A stretch of DNA of 31,714 bases from Bacteroidetes bacterium ADurb.Bin302 (GTDB lineage: Bacteria; Bacteroidota; Bacteroidia; Bacteroidales; Paludibacteraceae): positions 1 to 31,714 of the forward strand of contig MWBK01000139.1 of the NCBI GenBank assembly GCA_002069025.1, read 5' to 3'. Both the position numbers and the translations under genes were made by a program. The notes under the pieces were generated by a model. It was not told the DNA's origin. It worked only from the letters and a program-made list of their open reading frames with translations, and searched no databases. Shown here one piece after another: positions 8,706-16,696 of this stretch (positions are counted from its first letter, which is position 1; each line of letters starts with the position of its first letter).

Positions 8706-9698
8706 TTAACGCAAGTATTGCTTAAACCCTTCGCTATAAACCTCGTGATGCACATTTGCAGAATCCGCAACAATCAAAAACCATTCTAAAGTATCCGGCG
8801 ATAATTTTACCATCTTATCAATTTCAATTGTATCACCTATAACCATCATACTTGTTGCATAAGCATCTGCAATCATACAACTTGAAGCTAACACTGTTGC
8901 ACTAAGTAACTTATGACTAGTCGGGTATCCGGTTCGCGGATCAATGGTATGTGAAACCTTGCGTTTTTTGGTTATGTAATATTGTCTATAATTTCCTGAA
9001 GTAGCAACACTTTTTTTTGTTATAAATAATGTTCTTTCCAATTCGCTGTTTGTTTGAGTAGAGTCGTCTATTGCTTTACTTATACCAATTACCCAATTAT
9101 CTCCTTTTGGATTTTTACCCATTACAGTCAACTCACCACCTATATCAATCAAAAAGTTATTAATATTGTTTTTTTTCAGATATTCTGCCACTGCATCGCA
9201 AGCATAACCCTTTGCTATTGCACTTGCATCTAAACATGTTAATGGATTTTCTTTTACAATTATTGAATCTCGAAGGCTTACTTTATCATAACCTACATAT
9301 AACATTATGCTATCTATTTCGCCTTGTGTACGACTATGTTTAGGATCATAACCAAAGCCCCATAAATTAACCAAAGGAGCTACAGTAATATCAAAAGCAC
9401 CGTTTGTCTGTTTGGATACACGTATCGCAGTATTATATACCGTCACAAAATCGTCATTAAGTTTTACATTAACGTTCCTATTTATTTTAGACACAATTGA
9501 AGTACTATCGAATGTAGAGAAAGTAGAATTAATACCGTTAAGAACTTGTTCAATACCTGCCTGTAAATCTTCATCAGACTGATATGTTACTGCATAATAG
9601 GTACCAAATATTCTACCCACAGATTTTCTATAACTATTTTGTTGTTGCATACAGCCTACTAACATCAACAAAAACATCATAAATAGATACTTCCTCAT
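8706..9698 (-). CDS. apbE: FAD:protein FMN transferase (ApbE family), lipoprotein
   Basis: Attaches FMN covalently to a threonine or serine of target proteins such as Na+-translocating NADH dehydrogenase subunits; exported and membrane-anchored. With the ATG at 9698 the protein is 330 residues and starts with a clean lipoprotein signal, MRKYLFMMFLLMLVGC, whose lipobox is LVGC. An ATG 33 bases upstream (9731) would put a polar stretch ahead of the signal, so I reject it. Family motifs: GTYYAVTY near the N-terminus, DASAIAKGYACDAVAEYL, FLIDIGGEL, and HTIDPRTGYPTSH, which contributes to FAD and metal binding. No nqr or rnf genes are in the window to name its target. Confidence 0.93.
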   Translation of the reverse strand: MRKYLFMMFLLMLVGCMQQQNSYRKSVGRIFGTYYAVTYQSDEDLQAGIEQVLNGINSTFSTFDSTSIVSKINRNVNVKLNDDFVTVYNTAIRVSKQTNGAFDITVAPLVNLWGFGYDPKHSRTQGEIDSIMLYVGYDKVSLRDSIIVKENPLTCLDASAIAKGYACDAVAEYLKKNNINNFLIDIGGELTVMGKNPKGDNWVIGISKAIDDSTQTNSELERTLFITKKSVATSGNYRQYYITKKRKVSHTIDPRTGYPTSHKLLSATVLASSCMIADAYATSMMVIGDTIEIDKMVKLSPDTLEWFLIVADSANVHHEVYSEGFKQYLR

Positions 9699-9716
9699 AA
9701 AATTGATTTTGATGTG

Positions 9717-9724
9717 CAAAGGTA
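9717..9724 (-). promoter_or_regulatory. possible -7 element for the ApbE gene
   Basis: On the minus strand TACCTTTG fits TAnnTTTG. It lies about 19 bases upstream of the chosen ATG at 9698, which supports that start over the one at 9731. No TTTG is found at the expected -33 distance. Confidence 0.45.
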
Positions 9725-9745
9725 CAATCATTTACCAATTTGTAG

Positions 9746-9753
9746 TATCTTTG
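9746..9753 (+). promoter_or_regulatory. -7 element for the dCMP deaminase operon
   Basis: TATCTTTG fits TAnnTTTG; the -33 element is not clear. Predicted start near 9759, leader about 94 nt. The left arm of the inverted repeat at 9749-9787 overlaps this element. Confidence 0.45.
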
Positions 9754-9787
9754 TACTCAATTTAGCATTAAAAAATTGAATACAAAG
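9749..9787. repeat. 15-bp inverted repeat over the dCMP deaminase promoter
   Basis: CTTTGTACTCAATTT (9749-9763) and AAATTGAATACAAAG (9773-9787) are complementary at 14 of 15 positions, with a 9-base spacer. Because the predicted transcription start falls inside the left arm, the repeat is more likely a DNA site than an RNA hairpin. Confidence 0.6.
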
Positions 9788-9852
9788 AACTTTTAGCAGG
9801 ATTATTAAAAAACCTACTTAAATTACATATATACTATAATTTTACTATAATC

Positions 9853-10272
9853 ATGACAAAACAAAATATACTTGACAAAAGATATATGCGAATGGCTTAT
9901 GTATGGGCAGAAAACTCATATTGCACACGACGCCAAGTAGGTGCATTATTAGTAAAAGACAAGATGATAATTTCTGATGGTTACAATGGTACTCCGTGCA
10001 GTTTTGAAAATATTTGCGAAGACGAAAATACAGGAAAAACAAAACCATACGTTTTGCACGCCGAAGCAAATGCAATTACAAAAGTAGCAAGATCGCACAA
10101 TAGTAGCGAAGGAGCAACAATGTATGTTACAACTTCGCCTTGTATAGAATGTGCCAAACTTATGATTCAATCAGGCATAAAACGTGTGGTTTACGCTGAA
10201 GACTATCACATTACAGATGGTGTTGAATTATTAAAGCGTGCTCATATTGAAGTATGCAAAATAAATTTGTAA
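9853..10272 (+). CDS. dCMP/deoxycytidylate deaminase family protein
   Basis: 139-residue zinc-dependent deaminase, most likely converting dCMP to dUMP for thymidylate synthesis. The zinc ligands and proton shuttle are visible: His69 and Glu71 in HAEANAI, and Cys97 and Cys100 in PCIEC. The N-terminal part (YMRMAYVWAENSYCTRRQVGALLVKD) and the GYNGTP loop are typical of the ComEB/dCMP deaminase group rather than tRNA adenosine deaminases. It is slightly shorter than many family members at the C-terminus. An S41 protease gene follows after 4 bases, an order seen in other Bacteroidales (from memory). Confidence 0.9.
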   Translation: MTKQNILDKRYMRMAYVWAENSYCTRRQVGALLVKDKMIISDGYNGTPCSFENICEDENTGKTKPYVLHAEANAITKVARSHNSSEGATMYVTTSPCIECAKLMIQSGIKRVVYAEDYHITDGVELLKRAHIEVCKINL

Positions 10273-10276
10273 TAAT

Positions 10277-11890
10277 ATGAATAATAAAAGAATTCTATAT
10301 CCGATAATAATTGCTTTAGTACTTTGCCTCGGAATGATTATCGGGTCGTATATGTCAATAAGTACAAAAAAGAACGATACAGAATCATTTGATAATACGC
10401 AATCATCATATGATAAACTTAATGCCATATTAAATTTATTAGACCAATCGTATGTTGATAATATTGACAGGAACAAGTTAACTGAGGATGTTTTACCTGA
10501 AATACTTAGCAATTTAGACCCCTACTCTACATACATTCCTGCAAGCGAAGTTGAAGAAGCCAACGAGGATTTGGAAGGCAGTTTTAGTGGTATAGGCGTA
10601 CAATTCAATATTCAGAACGATACTATTGTAATTGTTGATGTTATTGCAGGAGGTCCTTCCGAAAAATTAGGTGTACGTCCGGGCGACCGTATTGTTGAAG
10701 TTGGAGACAGTTCTTTTACAGGAAGTAAAATAAATAACAATAAAGTTGTGAAGACTTTACGCGGCGAGAAAGGCACGAAGGTAAGAATCGGAATTAAAAG
10801 GAATAATGTAAAGCAATTAATTCATTTTAATATTACTCGCGGTGATATCCCTGTTAATAGTGTTGATATTGCTTATATGCTTAATAGCAATACAGGATAT
10901 GTAAAAGTGAGCCGTTTTGGAGCAAATACTTATCAAGAATTTGTAACAGAACTTATGATACTGAAAAAACAAGGATGCAAGAATTATATCATCGATTTAA
11001 GAAACAATTCAGGTGGATATTTATCTGCAGTTATTCAAATGGTGAATGAATTCTTAGACAAAAACCAGCTTATAGTATATACTGAAGGTCGTTCGTATCG
11101 ACGTGAAGACGCCGTAGCAGATGGCACCGGTAAATTTGCATCAGTAAATGTATGTGTCTTAATAAATGAATGGTCGGCATCTGCAAGCGAAATTTTTGCT
11201 GGAGCCATACAAGATCAAGACAGAGGATGGGTAGTTGGTAGACGTTCTTTCGGCAAAGGTTTGGTTCAACAGCAGATACCATTAACAGATGGTTCTGAAA
11301 TCCACCTTACTATTGCAAGATACTACACTCCTTCGGGCAGATGTATACAAAAACCATACAAGCAAGGAAAAATTGAGGATTACGAAAAAGAGATAGAAGA
11401 CAGATATAATAAAGGCGAATTCTTCGCACAAGATAGTATCATCGCATCAGACAGTTTAAAGTATAGTACTCTTAAAGGAAGAAGCGTTTACGGAGGAGGA
11501 GGCGTTACACCTGATTTTTTTGTTGCACAAGACACAAGCATTTTTACTAAATTCTATATGGATTTGTTCAATACAGGTGTATTGTACGATTTTGCATTTA
11601 AATATGCCGACAATCATAGAAATGAATTGTCAAAATATAAAGATTGGAAAAATTTTCAACAATATTTAAAAACAAGTAATTATTGGACTGATTTTGTCAT
11701 ATATGTAGATTCAAAGAAAGTAATTTATACCAAAGACGACTTATCAAAATCGAAGGAATCAATAGAAAATATGTTACAAGCATATATTTGCAGAAACATA
11801 TTAGGTGACAAAGGATTTTACCCTATTATAAATCAAAAGGATAAAACATTAGAGAAAGCCATACAAGTTGTTGAAACAGAAATAGAGTAA
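10277..11890 (+). CDS. S41 family C-terminal processing protease (CtpA-like)
   Basis: 537-residue periplasmic serine protease anchored by one N-terminal membrane segment (about residues 8-27). A PDZ domain spans about 90-170, with SGIGVQF and the ligand-binding region GPSEKLGVRPGDRIVEVGD. The peptidase domain holds the Ser-Lys dyad: Ser302 in EWSASASE and Lys327 in SFGKGLVQQ, at the 25-residue spacing seen in Tsp and CtpB. A Lys/Glu-rich C-terminal region of about 140 residues follows. Likely role: processing or turnover of envelope proteins; substrates cannot be read from the sequence. It sits between the deaminase (4-base gap) and the HD gene (1-base gap) in one transcription unit. Confidence 0.92.
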   Translation: MNNKRILYPIIIALVLCLGMIIGSYMSISTKKNDTESFDNTQSSYDKLNAILNLLDQSYVDNIDRNKLTEDVLPEILSNLDPYSTYIPASEVEEANEDLEGSFSGIGVQFNIQNDTIVIVDVIAGGPSEKLGVRPGDRIVEVGDSSFTGSKINNNKVVKTLRGEKGTKVRIGIKRNNVKQLIHFNITRGDIPVNSVDIAYMLNSNTGYVKVSRFGANTYQEFVTELMILKKQGCKNYIIDLRNNSGGYLSAVIQMVNEFLDKNQLIVYTEGRSYRREDAVADGTGKFASVNVCVLINEWSASASEIFAGAIQDQDRGWVVGRRSFGKGLVQQQIPLTDGSEIHLTIARYYTPSGRCIQKPYKQGKIEDYEKEIEDRYNKGEFFAQDSIIASDSLKYSTLKGRSVYGGGGVTPDFFVAQDTSIFTKFYMDLFNTGVLYDFAFKYADNHRNELSKYKDWKNFQQYLKTSNYWTDFVIYVDSKKVIYTKDDLSKSKESIENMLQAYICRNILGDKGFYPIINQKDKTLEKAIQVVETEIE

Positions 11891-11891
11891 T

Positions 11892-12428
11892 ATGGATCCA
11901 CTGATAATTATACAAAAATACTACGACCAAAATAGTAAATTATATAATATTTTAGTTAACCATAGTCGCAGTGTAGCCGATAAAGCTGCAAGTATCATTA
12001 GTAATCATCCTGAATTAAATATCGACAAGCAATTTGTAGAAGAAGCAGCTATGCTTCACGATATAGGTATTTTCAAAACTAATGCACCGGGAATTGAGTG
12101 TTATGGCACTTATCCGTATATGTGTCATGGGTACTTAGGAGCAGATATTCTATGCGCTGAAGGCTATAAAAAGCACGCTTTAGTTGCAGAAAGACACACA
12201 GGTACAGGACTTAAGTCAGACTATATTATTAAGAAAGGATTGCCATTACCCGACCGTCAATATTGCCCTATATCAATTGAAGAACAATTGATTTGCTTTG
12301 CAGATATATTTTTCTCAAAAACCAGACTAGGTGAAGAAAAAAGTATAAAAGAAGTAGAGGTATCACTCTCTAGATGGGAGGATACCTCTATGATACAATT
12401 TAAAGAATGGTGTAAATTATTTTTGTAA
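11892..12428 (+). CDS. HD-domain metal-dependent hydrolase
   Basis: 178 residues. The HD-superfamily metal ligands are visible: His24 in NHSRSVAD and His56-Asp57 in AAMLHDIGIF, followed by HGYLGADIL and ERHTGTGL, which fit the later helices. Proteins of this kind are usually annotated as phosphohydrolases acting on nucleotides or similar phosphates; the substrate is unknown. It starts one base after the S41 protease stop, so it is probably translated from the same mRNA. Its stop directly abuts that of argS on the other strand, and its last 80 or so bases appear to contain the argS terminator. Confidence 0.85.
   Translation: MDPLIIIQKYYDQNSKLYNILVNHSRSVADKAASIISNHPELNIDKQFVEEAAMLHDIGIFKTNAPGIECYGTYPYMCHGYLGADILCAEGYKKHALVAERHTGTGLKSDYIIKKGLPLPDRQYCPISIEEQLICFADIFFSKTRLGEEKSIKEVEVSLSRWEDTSMIQFKEWCKLFL
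12335..12390 (-). terminator. probable argS terminator inside the HD gene's coding end
   Basis: TAGAGGTATC (12355-12364) and GATACCTCTA (12381-12390) are perfectly complementary. Inner CTCTC and GGGAG pair further with one wobble, giving about 15 bp with a single bulged A and a 5-base loop. Read on the minus strand, the hairpin lies about 38 nt after the argS stop and is followed by a T-rich tract (12335-12354). Read on the plus strand, no T-run follows. Confidence 0.65.
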
Positions 12429-14219
12429 TTACATTTTTTCAGGTACACTTATACCTAGTAATCCCATTCCCGATTTTACAACCTTAGCAACATTTCGCGA
12501 AAGTATCAAACGAAAGTTTCTTAATGCAAAATCTTCTTCTTTTATTATTTGACAATCGTGATAGAATTGATTATATTGCTTTACTAATTCGTATATATAA
12601 TTAGCAATCAATGAAGGGCTATATTCGTCTCCTGCTTGTTTTATAACTGCAGGGTATTCTGATAATGATTGAACAAGTGAAGTTTCCTTTTCAGACAATT
12701 CCAAGTTTCTACTCATATTTGCATCTAAAACAATACTTTGTTCGTCTGCCTTACGCAATACAGAGCATATACGAGCAAATGTATATTGTATAAAAGAGCC
12801 TGTATTCCCGTTAAAATCAATCGATTCTTTAGGATTAAATGTCATATTTTTGCGAGGATCTACTTTTAAAATAAAATATTTCAAAGCTCCAAGACCTATT
12901 GTAGTTGTAATATCAGATATTTCTTTAGGGCTTAATCCTTCTAGTTTACCTAATTCTTTCGATATTTCAGAAGCGGTTGTAATCATTTCATCCATTAAGT
13001 CGTCAGCATCAACAACTGTTCCTTCGCGGCTCTTCATTTTACCCTCAGGTAGCTCAACCATTCCATAAGAGAAATGCACTAAACTCTTACCCCACGCAAA
13101 CCCTAGTTTATCCAACAATAAAGACAATACTTTAAAATGATAATCTTGTTCGTTTCCAACTACATATATCATTTTATCTATCTTATAATCACCGAATCTA
13201 AGAGTGGCTGTACCTATATCTTGAGTCATATAAACTGAAGTTCCATCAGCACGGAGCAATAATTTTTGGTCTAATCCGTCTGCCGTTAAATCTGCCCAAA
13301 CCGATCCGTCTTCTTTCTGTACAAATATGCCTTTTGACAAACCTTCTGCTACTTTATCTTTACCAACTAAATATGTTTCTGATTCGTAATATATTTTGTC
13401 GAATGATACGCCTAATCTTTTATAAGTTTCGTCAAAACCCTTATAAACCCATTCATTCATCGTTTTCCATAAATTGCGTACATCTGCATCATTTGCCTCC
13501 CACTTACGCAACATCTCTTGTGCCTCAAGCATCAATGGAGCTTGTCTCTTTGCATCATCTTCCAACATCGACTTTTCTTCCATCAATTGCTTAACTTCGA
13601 CCTTGTATGCCTTATCAAAAGCAACGTAGTAATCTCCTACCAAATGATCTCCTTTTAAAGAAGTAGATTCGGGAGTTGCACCTGCACCAAATTTTTGCCA
13701 TGCCAACATTGACTTGCAAATATGTATACCCCTATCATTAACTATATTTGTTTTTACCACTTTGTTTCCGTTAGCTTCTAAAATTTTAGACAAGCTATAA
13801 CCTAACAAGTTATTTCGGATATGTCCTAAGTGTAATGGTTTATTTGTATTGGGAGATGAATATTCGACCATAATCAATGGCGAAGTTTCTGTGGCTTTCT
13901 TAAAACCGAAATATTCGTCTGAATCAATAGATGCCAATGTATCAACAAAACCTTTATCTGCCAATGTCAGGTTCAAGAACCCTTTTATTACATTAAAATC
14001 CGAAACCAAAGGACAATCTGATTTTAGTTTATTTCCTATTTCTTGAGCTGTTTCCTCCGGTTTTTTATGAGATATCTTTAACAAAGGGAACACGACTAAG
14101 GTCAGATCGCCTTCAAATTCTTTTTTTGTTTTTTGCAAAGACAAAATTGAAGCATCCACCTCTTGTCCGTAAAGTTGTTTTACAACGCTCTGAATATTTG
14201 CTATTAATTCCTGTTCCAT
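12429..14219 (-). CDS. argS: arginyl-tRNA synthetase
   Basis: Class I synthetase that charges tRNA-Arg; 596 residues, normal for bacterial ArgS. The HIGH-type signature is PLHLGHIRNN (His130 to His133), preceded by VEYSSPNTNKP. The KMSK-equivalent region is GKMKSREGTVVDADDL. The N-terminal additive domain (residues 1-110) and the C-terminal anticodon-binding helices (FIQYTFARICSVLRK onward) are present. The ATG at 14219 is about 20 nt downstream of the predicted transcription start. Its stop abuts that of the HD gene. Confidence 0.98.
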   Translation of the reverse strand: MEQELIANIQSVVKQLYGQEVDASILSLQKTKKEFEGDLTLVVFPLLKISHKKPEETAQEIGNKLKSDCPLVSDFNVIKGFLNLTLADKGFVDTLASIDSDEYFGFKKATETSPLIMVEYSSPNTNKPLHLGHIRNNLLGYSLSKILEANGNKVVKTNIVNDRGIHICKSMLAWQKFGAGATPESTSLKGDHLVGDYYVAFDKAYKVEVKQLMEEKSMLEDDAKRQAPLMLEAQEMLRKWEANDADVRNLWKTMNEWVYKGFDETYKRLGVSFDKIYYESETYLVGKDKVAEGLSKGIFVQKEDGSVWADLTADGLDQKLLLRADGTSVYMTQDIGTATLRFGDYKIDKMIYVVGNEQDYHFKVLSLLLDKLGFAWGKSLVHFSYGMVELPEGKMKSREGTVVDADDLMDEMITTASEISKELGKLEGLSPKEISDITTTIGLGALKYFILKVDPRKNMTFNPKESIDFNGNTGSFIQYTFARICSVLRKADEQSIVLDANMSRNLELSEKETSLVQSLSEYPAVIKQAGDEYSPSLIANYIYELVKQYNQFYHDCQIIKEEDFALRNFRLILSRNVAKVVKSGMGLLGISVPEKM

Positions 14220-14244
14220 ATTATGTGATACAAATTATAGGACA

Positions 14245-14252
14245 CAAAAGTA
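14245..14252 (-). promoter_or_regulatory. -7 element of the argS promoter
   Basis: Minus-strand TACTTTTG fits TAnnTTTG. It begins immediately after the T-tract of the HU terminator. The -33 region falls in the terminator stem and does not match TTTG. Confidence 0.5.
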
Positions 14253-14253
14253 C

Positions 14254-14285
14254 AAAAAAAAGAGCACCTTTCGATGCTCTTTTTT
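14254..14285 (-). terminator. terminator of the HU gene
   Basis: AGAGCA (14261-14266) pairs with TGCTCT (14275-14280), flanked by an A-run (14254-14260) and a T-run (14281-14285) that can extend the stem. Read on the minus strand it lies about 18 bases after the HU stop and ends in a run of T. Its symmetry would let it act in both directions. Confidence 0.85.
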
Positions 14286-14302
14286 AATTTATGCTTATTG
14301 AC

Positions 14303-14575
14303 TTATTTAACTTTATCAGCCAACTCTGCACCTGCTTTAAATTTAACAACCTTCTTGGCTGCAATAGTCATTTTTTTCTTAGTTGCAGGATTAACACCAA
14401 CACGTGCGCTACGTTTAGCTACCGCGAAAGAACCAAACCCAACTAAAGACACTTTATCACCTTTTTTCAAAGATTGAGAAACTGCTTTCATAAAACCATC
14501 CAAAGCTTTTTTAGAATCAACTTTGCTTAAGCCAGAATTAGCTGCAATCGCGCTAATTAATTCAGTTTTGTTCAT
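14303..14575 (-). CDS. HU-family histone-like DNA-binding protein
   Basis: 90-residue nucleoid protein that binds and bends DNA as a dimer. It starts MNKTELISAIA, with the DNA-binding arm VGFGSFAVAKRSARVGVNPAT at about residues 45-65, including the usual RxGxNPAT, and a basic end KVVKFKAGAELADKVK. Length and motifs are those of canonical HU. It forms a single-gene unit with its own consensus promoter (14650-14679) and a strong terminator. Confidence 0.96.
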   Translation of the reverse strand: MNKTELISAIAANSGLSKVDSKKALDGFMKAVSQSLKKGDKVSLVGFGSFAVAKRSARVGVNPATKKKMTIAAKKVVKFKAGAELADKVK

Positions 14576-14649
14576 ACTTTTTTCAATTTTAGGTTAACAA
14601 ATAGATTTATTTATGTGTGATTTTTTGTAAGGTCTCGTACAACTACCTG

Positions 14650-14679
14650 CAAATATAATGCTTATAAATTCATGCGCAA
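14650..14679 (-). promoter_or_regulatory. Bacteroidota-type promoter for the HU gene
   Basis: On the minus strand, TTG (14679-14677), 19-base spacer, TATATTTG (14657-14650). Predicted start near 14644, leader about 68 nt. One of the best consensus matches in the window. Confidence 0.7.
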
Positions 14680-14879
14680 CTCCTATACTAAAAAAATACA
14701 TTCAAAAATATAAGAAAACTAAATAATTAACTTTATTTTAGTATAAATTTTAACTATTGATTAAATGGGTTCTCTATCGTATAGGATATATTACTTAATG
14801 CTTGACATAATGAATTAAAATTATATTAATGCCACAAACAAATAACATATTATATCATTTGTAAAAAAATTCAATAAGA

Positions 14880-14908
14880 TTTTTTTTACAAATATTTTGT
14901 AAAAAAAA
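14880..14908. repeat. AT-rich palindrome
   Basis: TTTTTTTTACA (14880-14890) and TGTAAAAAAAA (14898-14908) are perfectly complementary around AATATTT. It lies over 100 bases from either flanking start codon. It could be a terminator-like remnant, a protein site or simple low-complexity sequence. Confidence 0.55.
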
Positions 14909-14942
14909 TGGTACAAAAAAAATAACACATTACTTCGGTATA

Positions 14943-14973
14943 TGTAAACTTGTACAGATATTATAAGTTTACA
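14943..14973. repeat. 9-bp inverted repeat upstream of the rhomboid promoter
   Basis: TGTAAACTT (14943-14951) and AAGTTTACA (14965-14973) are perfectly complementary, with a 13-base spacer. The right arm ends 39 bases before the -7 element at 15013, a position where an activator or repressor could bind. Confidence 0.5.
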
Positions 14974-15012
14974 AAAAAACATTAATTAGAAGGGTACTTC
15001 ACTAAATTTTCA

Positions 15013-15020
15013 TACTTTTG
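15013..15020 (+). promoter_or_regulatory. -7 element for the rhomboid operon
   Basis: TACTTTTG fits TAnnTTTG. No TTTG at the -33 position, which may fit with dependence on an activator. Predicted start near 15026, leader about 21 nt. Confidence 0.45.
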
Positions 15021-15046
15021 TAATTGCAAAAAACACAGAGCATATC

Positions 15047-15811
15047 ATGGACTCATACAAACCTATAAACCCTAATTTTCCACCCGCTATCAAGAATCTT
15101 ATAATAATTAATTTTATTTTCTGGCTAGCGTCGATTATTCTTCCAAAATATGCAAATATAGATATTGTGGATTGGTTGGGATTGCATTATTGGTTGTCGG
15201 ACAAATTCAATCCGGCTCAGTTAATCACATATATGTTTTTACACGACACAAGCAGTTTTTCACATATATTTTTCAATATGTTTGGTTTGTGGATGTTTGG
15301 AAAAAACATTGAAATGTTTTGGGGTACAAAACGATTTCTCATATTCTATTTTGTAACCGGTATAGGAGCTGGTATAATTCAAGAATTAACTTGGATGGTA
15401 GATTATGTTCCCATTGTAAATGCAATAAATGAGTATGCATCAAGCAAGGATATTTCGCAACTGATGCCGTATCTAAAAAATATACAAGAAAATACTATTA
15501 TTCCGATAGATCAACTAATGGATTTCAAGACTCAAATACTTAATCAACCTATTACAGTTGGTGCATCCGGTGCTTTATTCGGTATTTTATTGGCATTTGC
15601 AATGCTATTCCCACAGGCTAGAATGTTTATGATCTTTATACCAATTCCTATACGTGCTCCTTATTTTGTTGCATTTTACGCATTAGCAGAATTGTTCATG
15701 GGAATTGGAGGTAATGCTGACGGCATAGCACACTATGCACACTTAGGCGGCATGCTTTTCGGTCTTATATTAATATTAATATGGAAGAAGAAAGGTACTT
15801 TGTACCAATAA
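15047..15811 (+). CDS. rhomboid-family intramembrane serine protease
   Basis: 254-residue inner-membrane protease with about six membrane segments. The catalytic serine is Ser174 in GASGALFG and the catalytic histidine is His232 in AHYAHLGG. The first conserved loop carries MFLHDTSSFSHIFFNMFGLWMFG (about 63-85), including the HxxxN oxyanion region. An unusually long hydrophilic insertion (about 113-167) separates two of the central membrane segments. Substrates cannot be inferred. It is the first gene of a likely four-gene unit, 3 bases upstream of a second rhomboid gene. Confidence 0.93.
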   Translation: MDSYKPINPNFPPAIKNLIIINFIFWLASIILPKYANIDIVDWLGLHYWLSDKFNPAQLITYMFLHDTSSFSHIFFNMFGLWMFGKNIEMFWGTKRFLIFYFVTGIGAGIIQELTWMVDYVPIVNAINEYASSKDISQLMPYLKNIQENTIIPIDQLMDFKTQILNQPITVGASGALFGILLAFAMLFPQARMFMIFIPIPIRAPYFVAFYALAELFMGIGGNADGIAHYAHLGGMLFGLILILIWKKKGTLYQ

Positions 15812-15814
15812 ATC

Positions 15815-16696
15815 ATGTCTATTGCATCTGAATTAAAAATTAGCTTTAAAGAAGGCGGATATTTAACTCGCCTTATATACATAAATGCAGCTGTATTTCT
15901 TGCTGTAAAGATCTCATTGATAGTATGTACACTATTCAATGTTCCTACATTATGGATACGTTTTATTGAGATGCCGGCATCACTATCCGTTCTGATTTAC
16001 AGACCATGGACTATTATCAGTTATATGTTTTTACATACTGAGTTTTTACATATAATCTTCAATCTATTGGCATTATATTGGTTCGGCAAAATATTCTTAA
16101 TGTTTTTCAATCAAAAACAAATTGTAGGAGTATATATATTAGGTGGACTTGGAGGGGCTGTTATATATCTTATCGGATACAACCTTCTACCCTATTTTGC
16201 ACAGTCAGTACCAAATGCATATATACTTGGAGCGTCAGCATCAGTAATGGCTATTTTATTTGCTACTGTGGTATACAGCCCTAATTATGAAATAAGATTA
16301 GCACTTATTGGAAATGTAAGATTAAAGTACCTGGGACTTGCATTCCTTATTATAGACATACTTGGAATTACTGCAACAAATGCCGGAGGTAGTATGGCTC
16401 ATTTAGGAGGAGCGGCTATCGGTTGTTTGTATGCATTAATACTAAAAAAACACAATATTGATATCAGTTTTCAGATAACACAAATAATCAACTTTTTTTC
16501 GACATTTTCATTTACAAAACCTAAAATGAAAGTAAGCACAAATAACAACTATAAGACTGATAAACAATGGAATATGGAACGCAAATCAAAGAATAGCCGC
16601 ATTGATGAAATATTAGACAAAATCAAAAAATCAGGTTATGAGCAGTTAACAGAAGATGAAAAAAAAGAATTATTTGATTTGAGCAACAAAAAATGA
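15815..16696 (+). CDS. second rhomboid-family protease with cytosolic C-terminal tail
   Basis: 293 residues, about six membrane segments. The catalytic residues are Ser141 in LGASASVM and His196 in MAHLGG; HTEFLHIIFNLLALYWFG (about 74-91) is the loop-1 motif. Unlike its upstream neighbour it lacks the long central insertion. It instead has a soluble tail (about 215-293) ending in a short helical motif, IDEILDKIKKSGYEQLTEDE, of the type seen at the end of many Bacteroidota rhomboids (DUF6576-like, from memory). It overlaps the next gene by ATGA. Confidence 0.92.
   Translation: MSIASELKISFKEGGYLTRLIYINAAVFLAVKISLIVCTLFNVPTLWIRFIEMPASLSVLIYRPWTIISYMFLHTEFLHIIFNLLALYWFGKIFLMFFNQKQIVGVYILGGLGGAVIYLIGYNLLPYFAQSVPNAYILGASASVMAILFATVVYSPNYEIRLALIGNVRLKYLGLAFLIIDILGITATNAGGSMAHLGGAAIGCLYALILKKHNIDISFQITQIINFFSTFSFTKPKMKVSTNNNYKTDKQWNMERKSKNSRIDEILDKIKKSGYEQLTEDEKKELFDLSNKK

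Larger units (their letters stand above)
14576..15046. other. 470-bp AT-rich gene-free region
   Basis: I see no coding sequence. It holds the divergent promoters for HU (minus) and the first rhomboid gene (plus), two inverted repeats (14880-14908 and 14943-14973) and a 12-base direct repeat (AATAACATATTA at 14841-14852, AATAACACATTA at 14921-14932). Homopolymer A and T tracts are abundant. No DnaA-box clusters suggest an origin. Confidence 0.7.

Noticed and set aside
8640..8760. Embedded terminators at the third convergent pair (DUF4143 ATPase and ApbE genes)
   Set aside because: Only 4 to 5 bp stems such as GCAA-GTA-TTGC or CCGAA/TTCGG are found, without T-runs, so nothing like the other two pairs.
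9699..9731. Upstream ATG for the ApbE gene
   Set aside because: It would place 11 extra residues ahead of a complete lipoprotein signal and would overlap the likely -7 element.
14680..14990. Replication origin in the AT-rich gap
   Set aside because: AT-richness and HU next door are suggestive, but there is no cluster of DnaA-box-like TTATCCACA sequences and no dnaA or dnaN.
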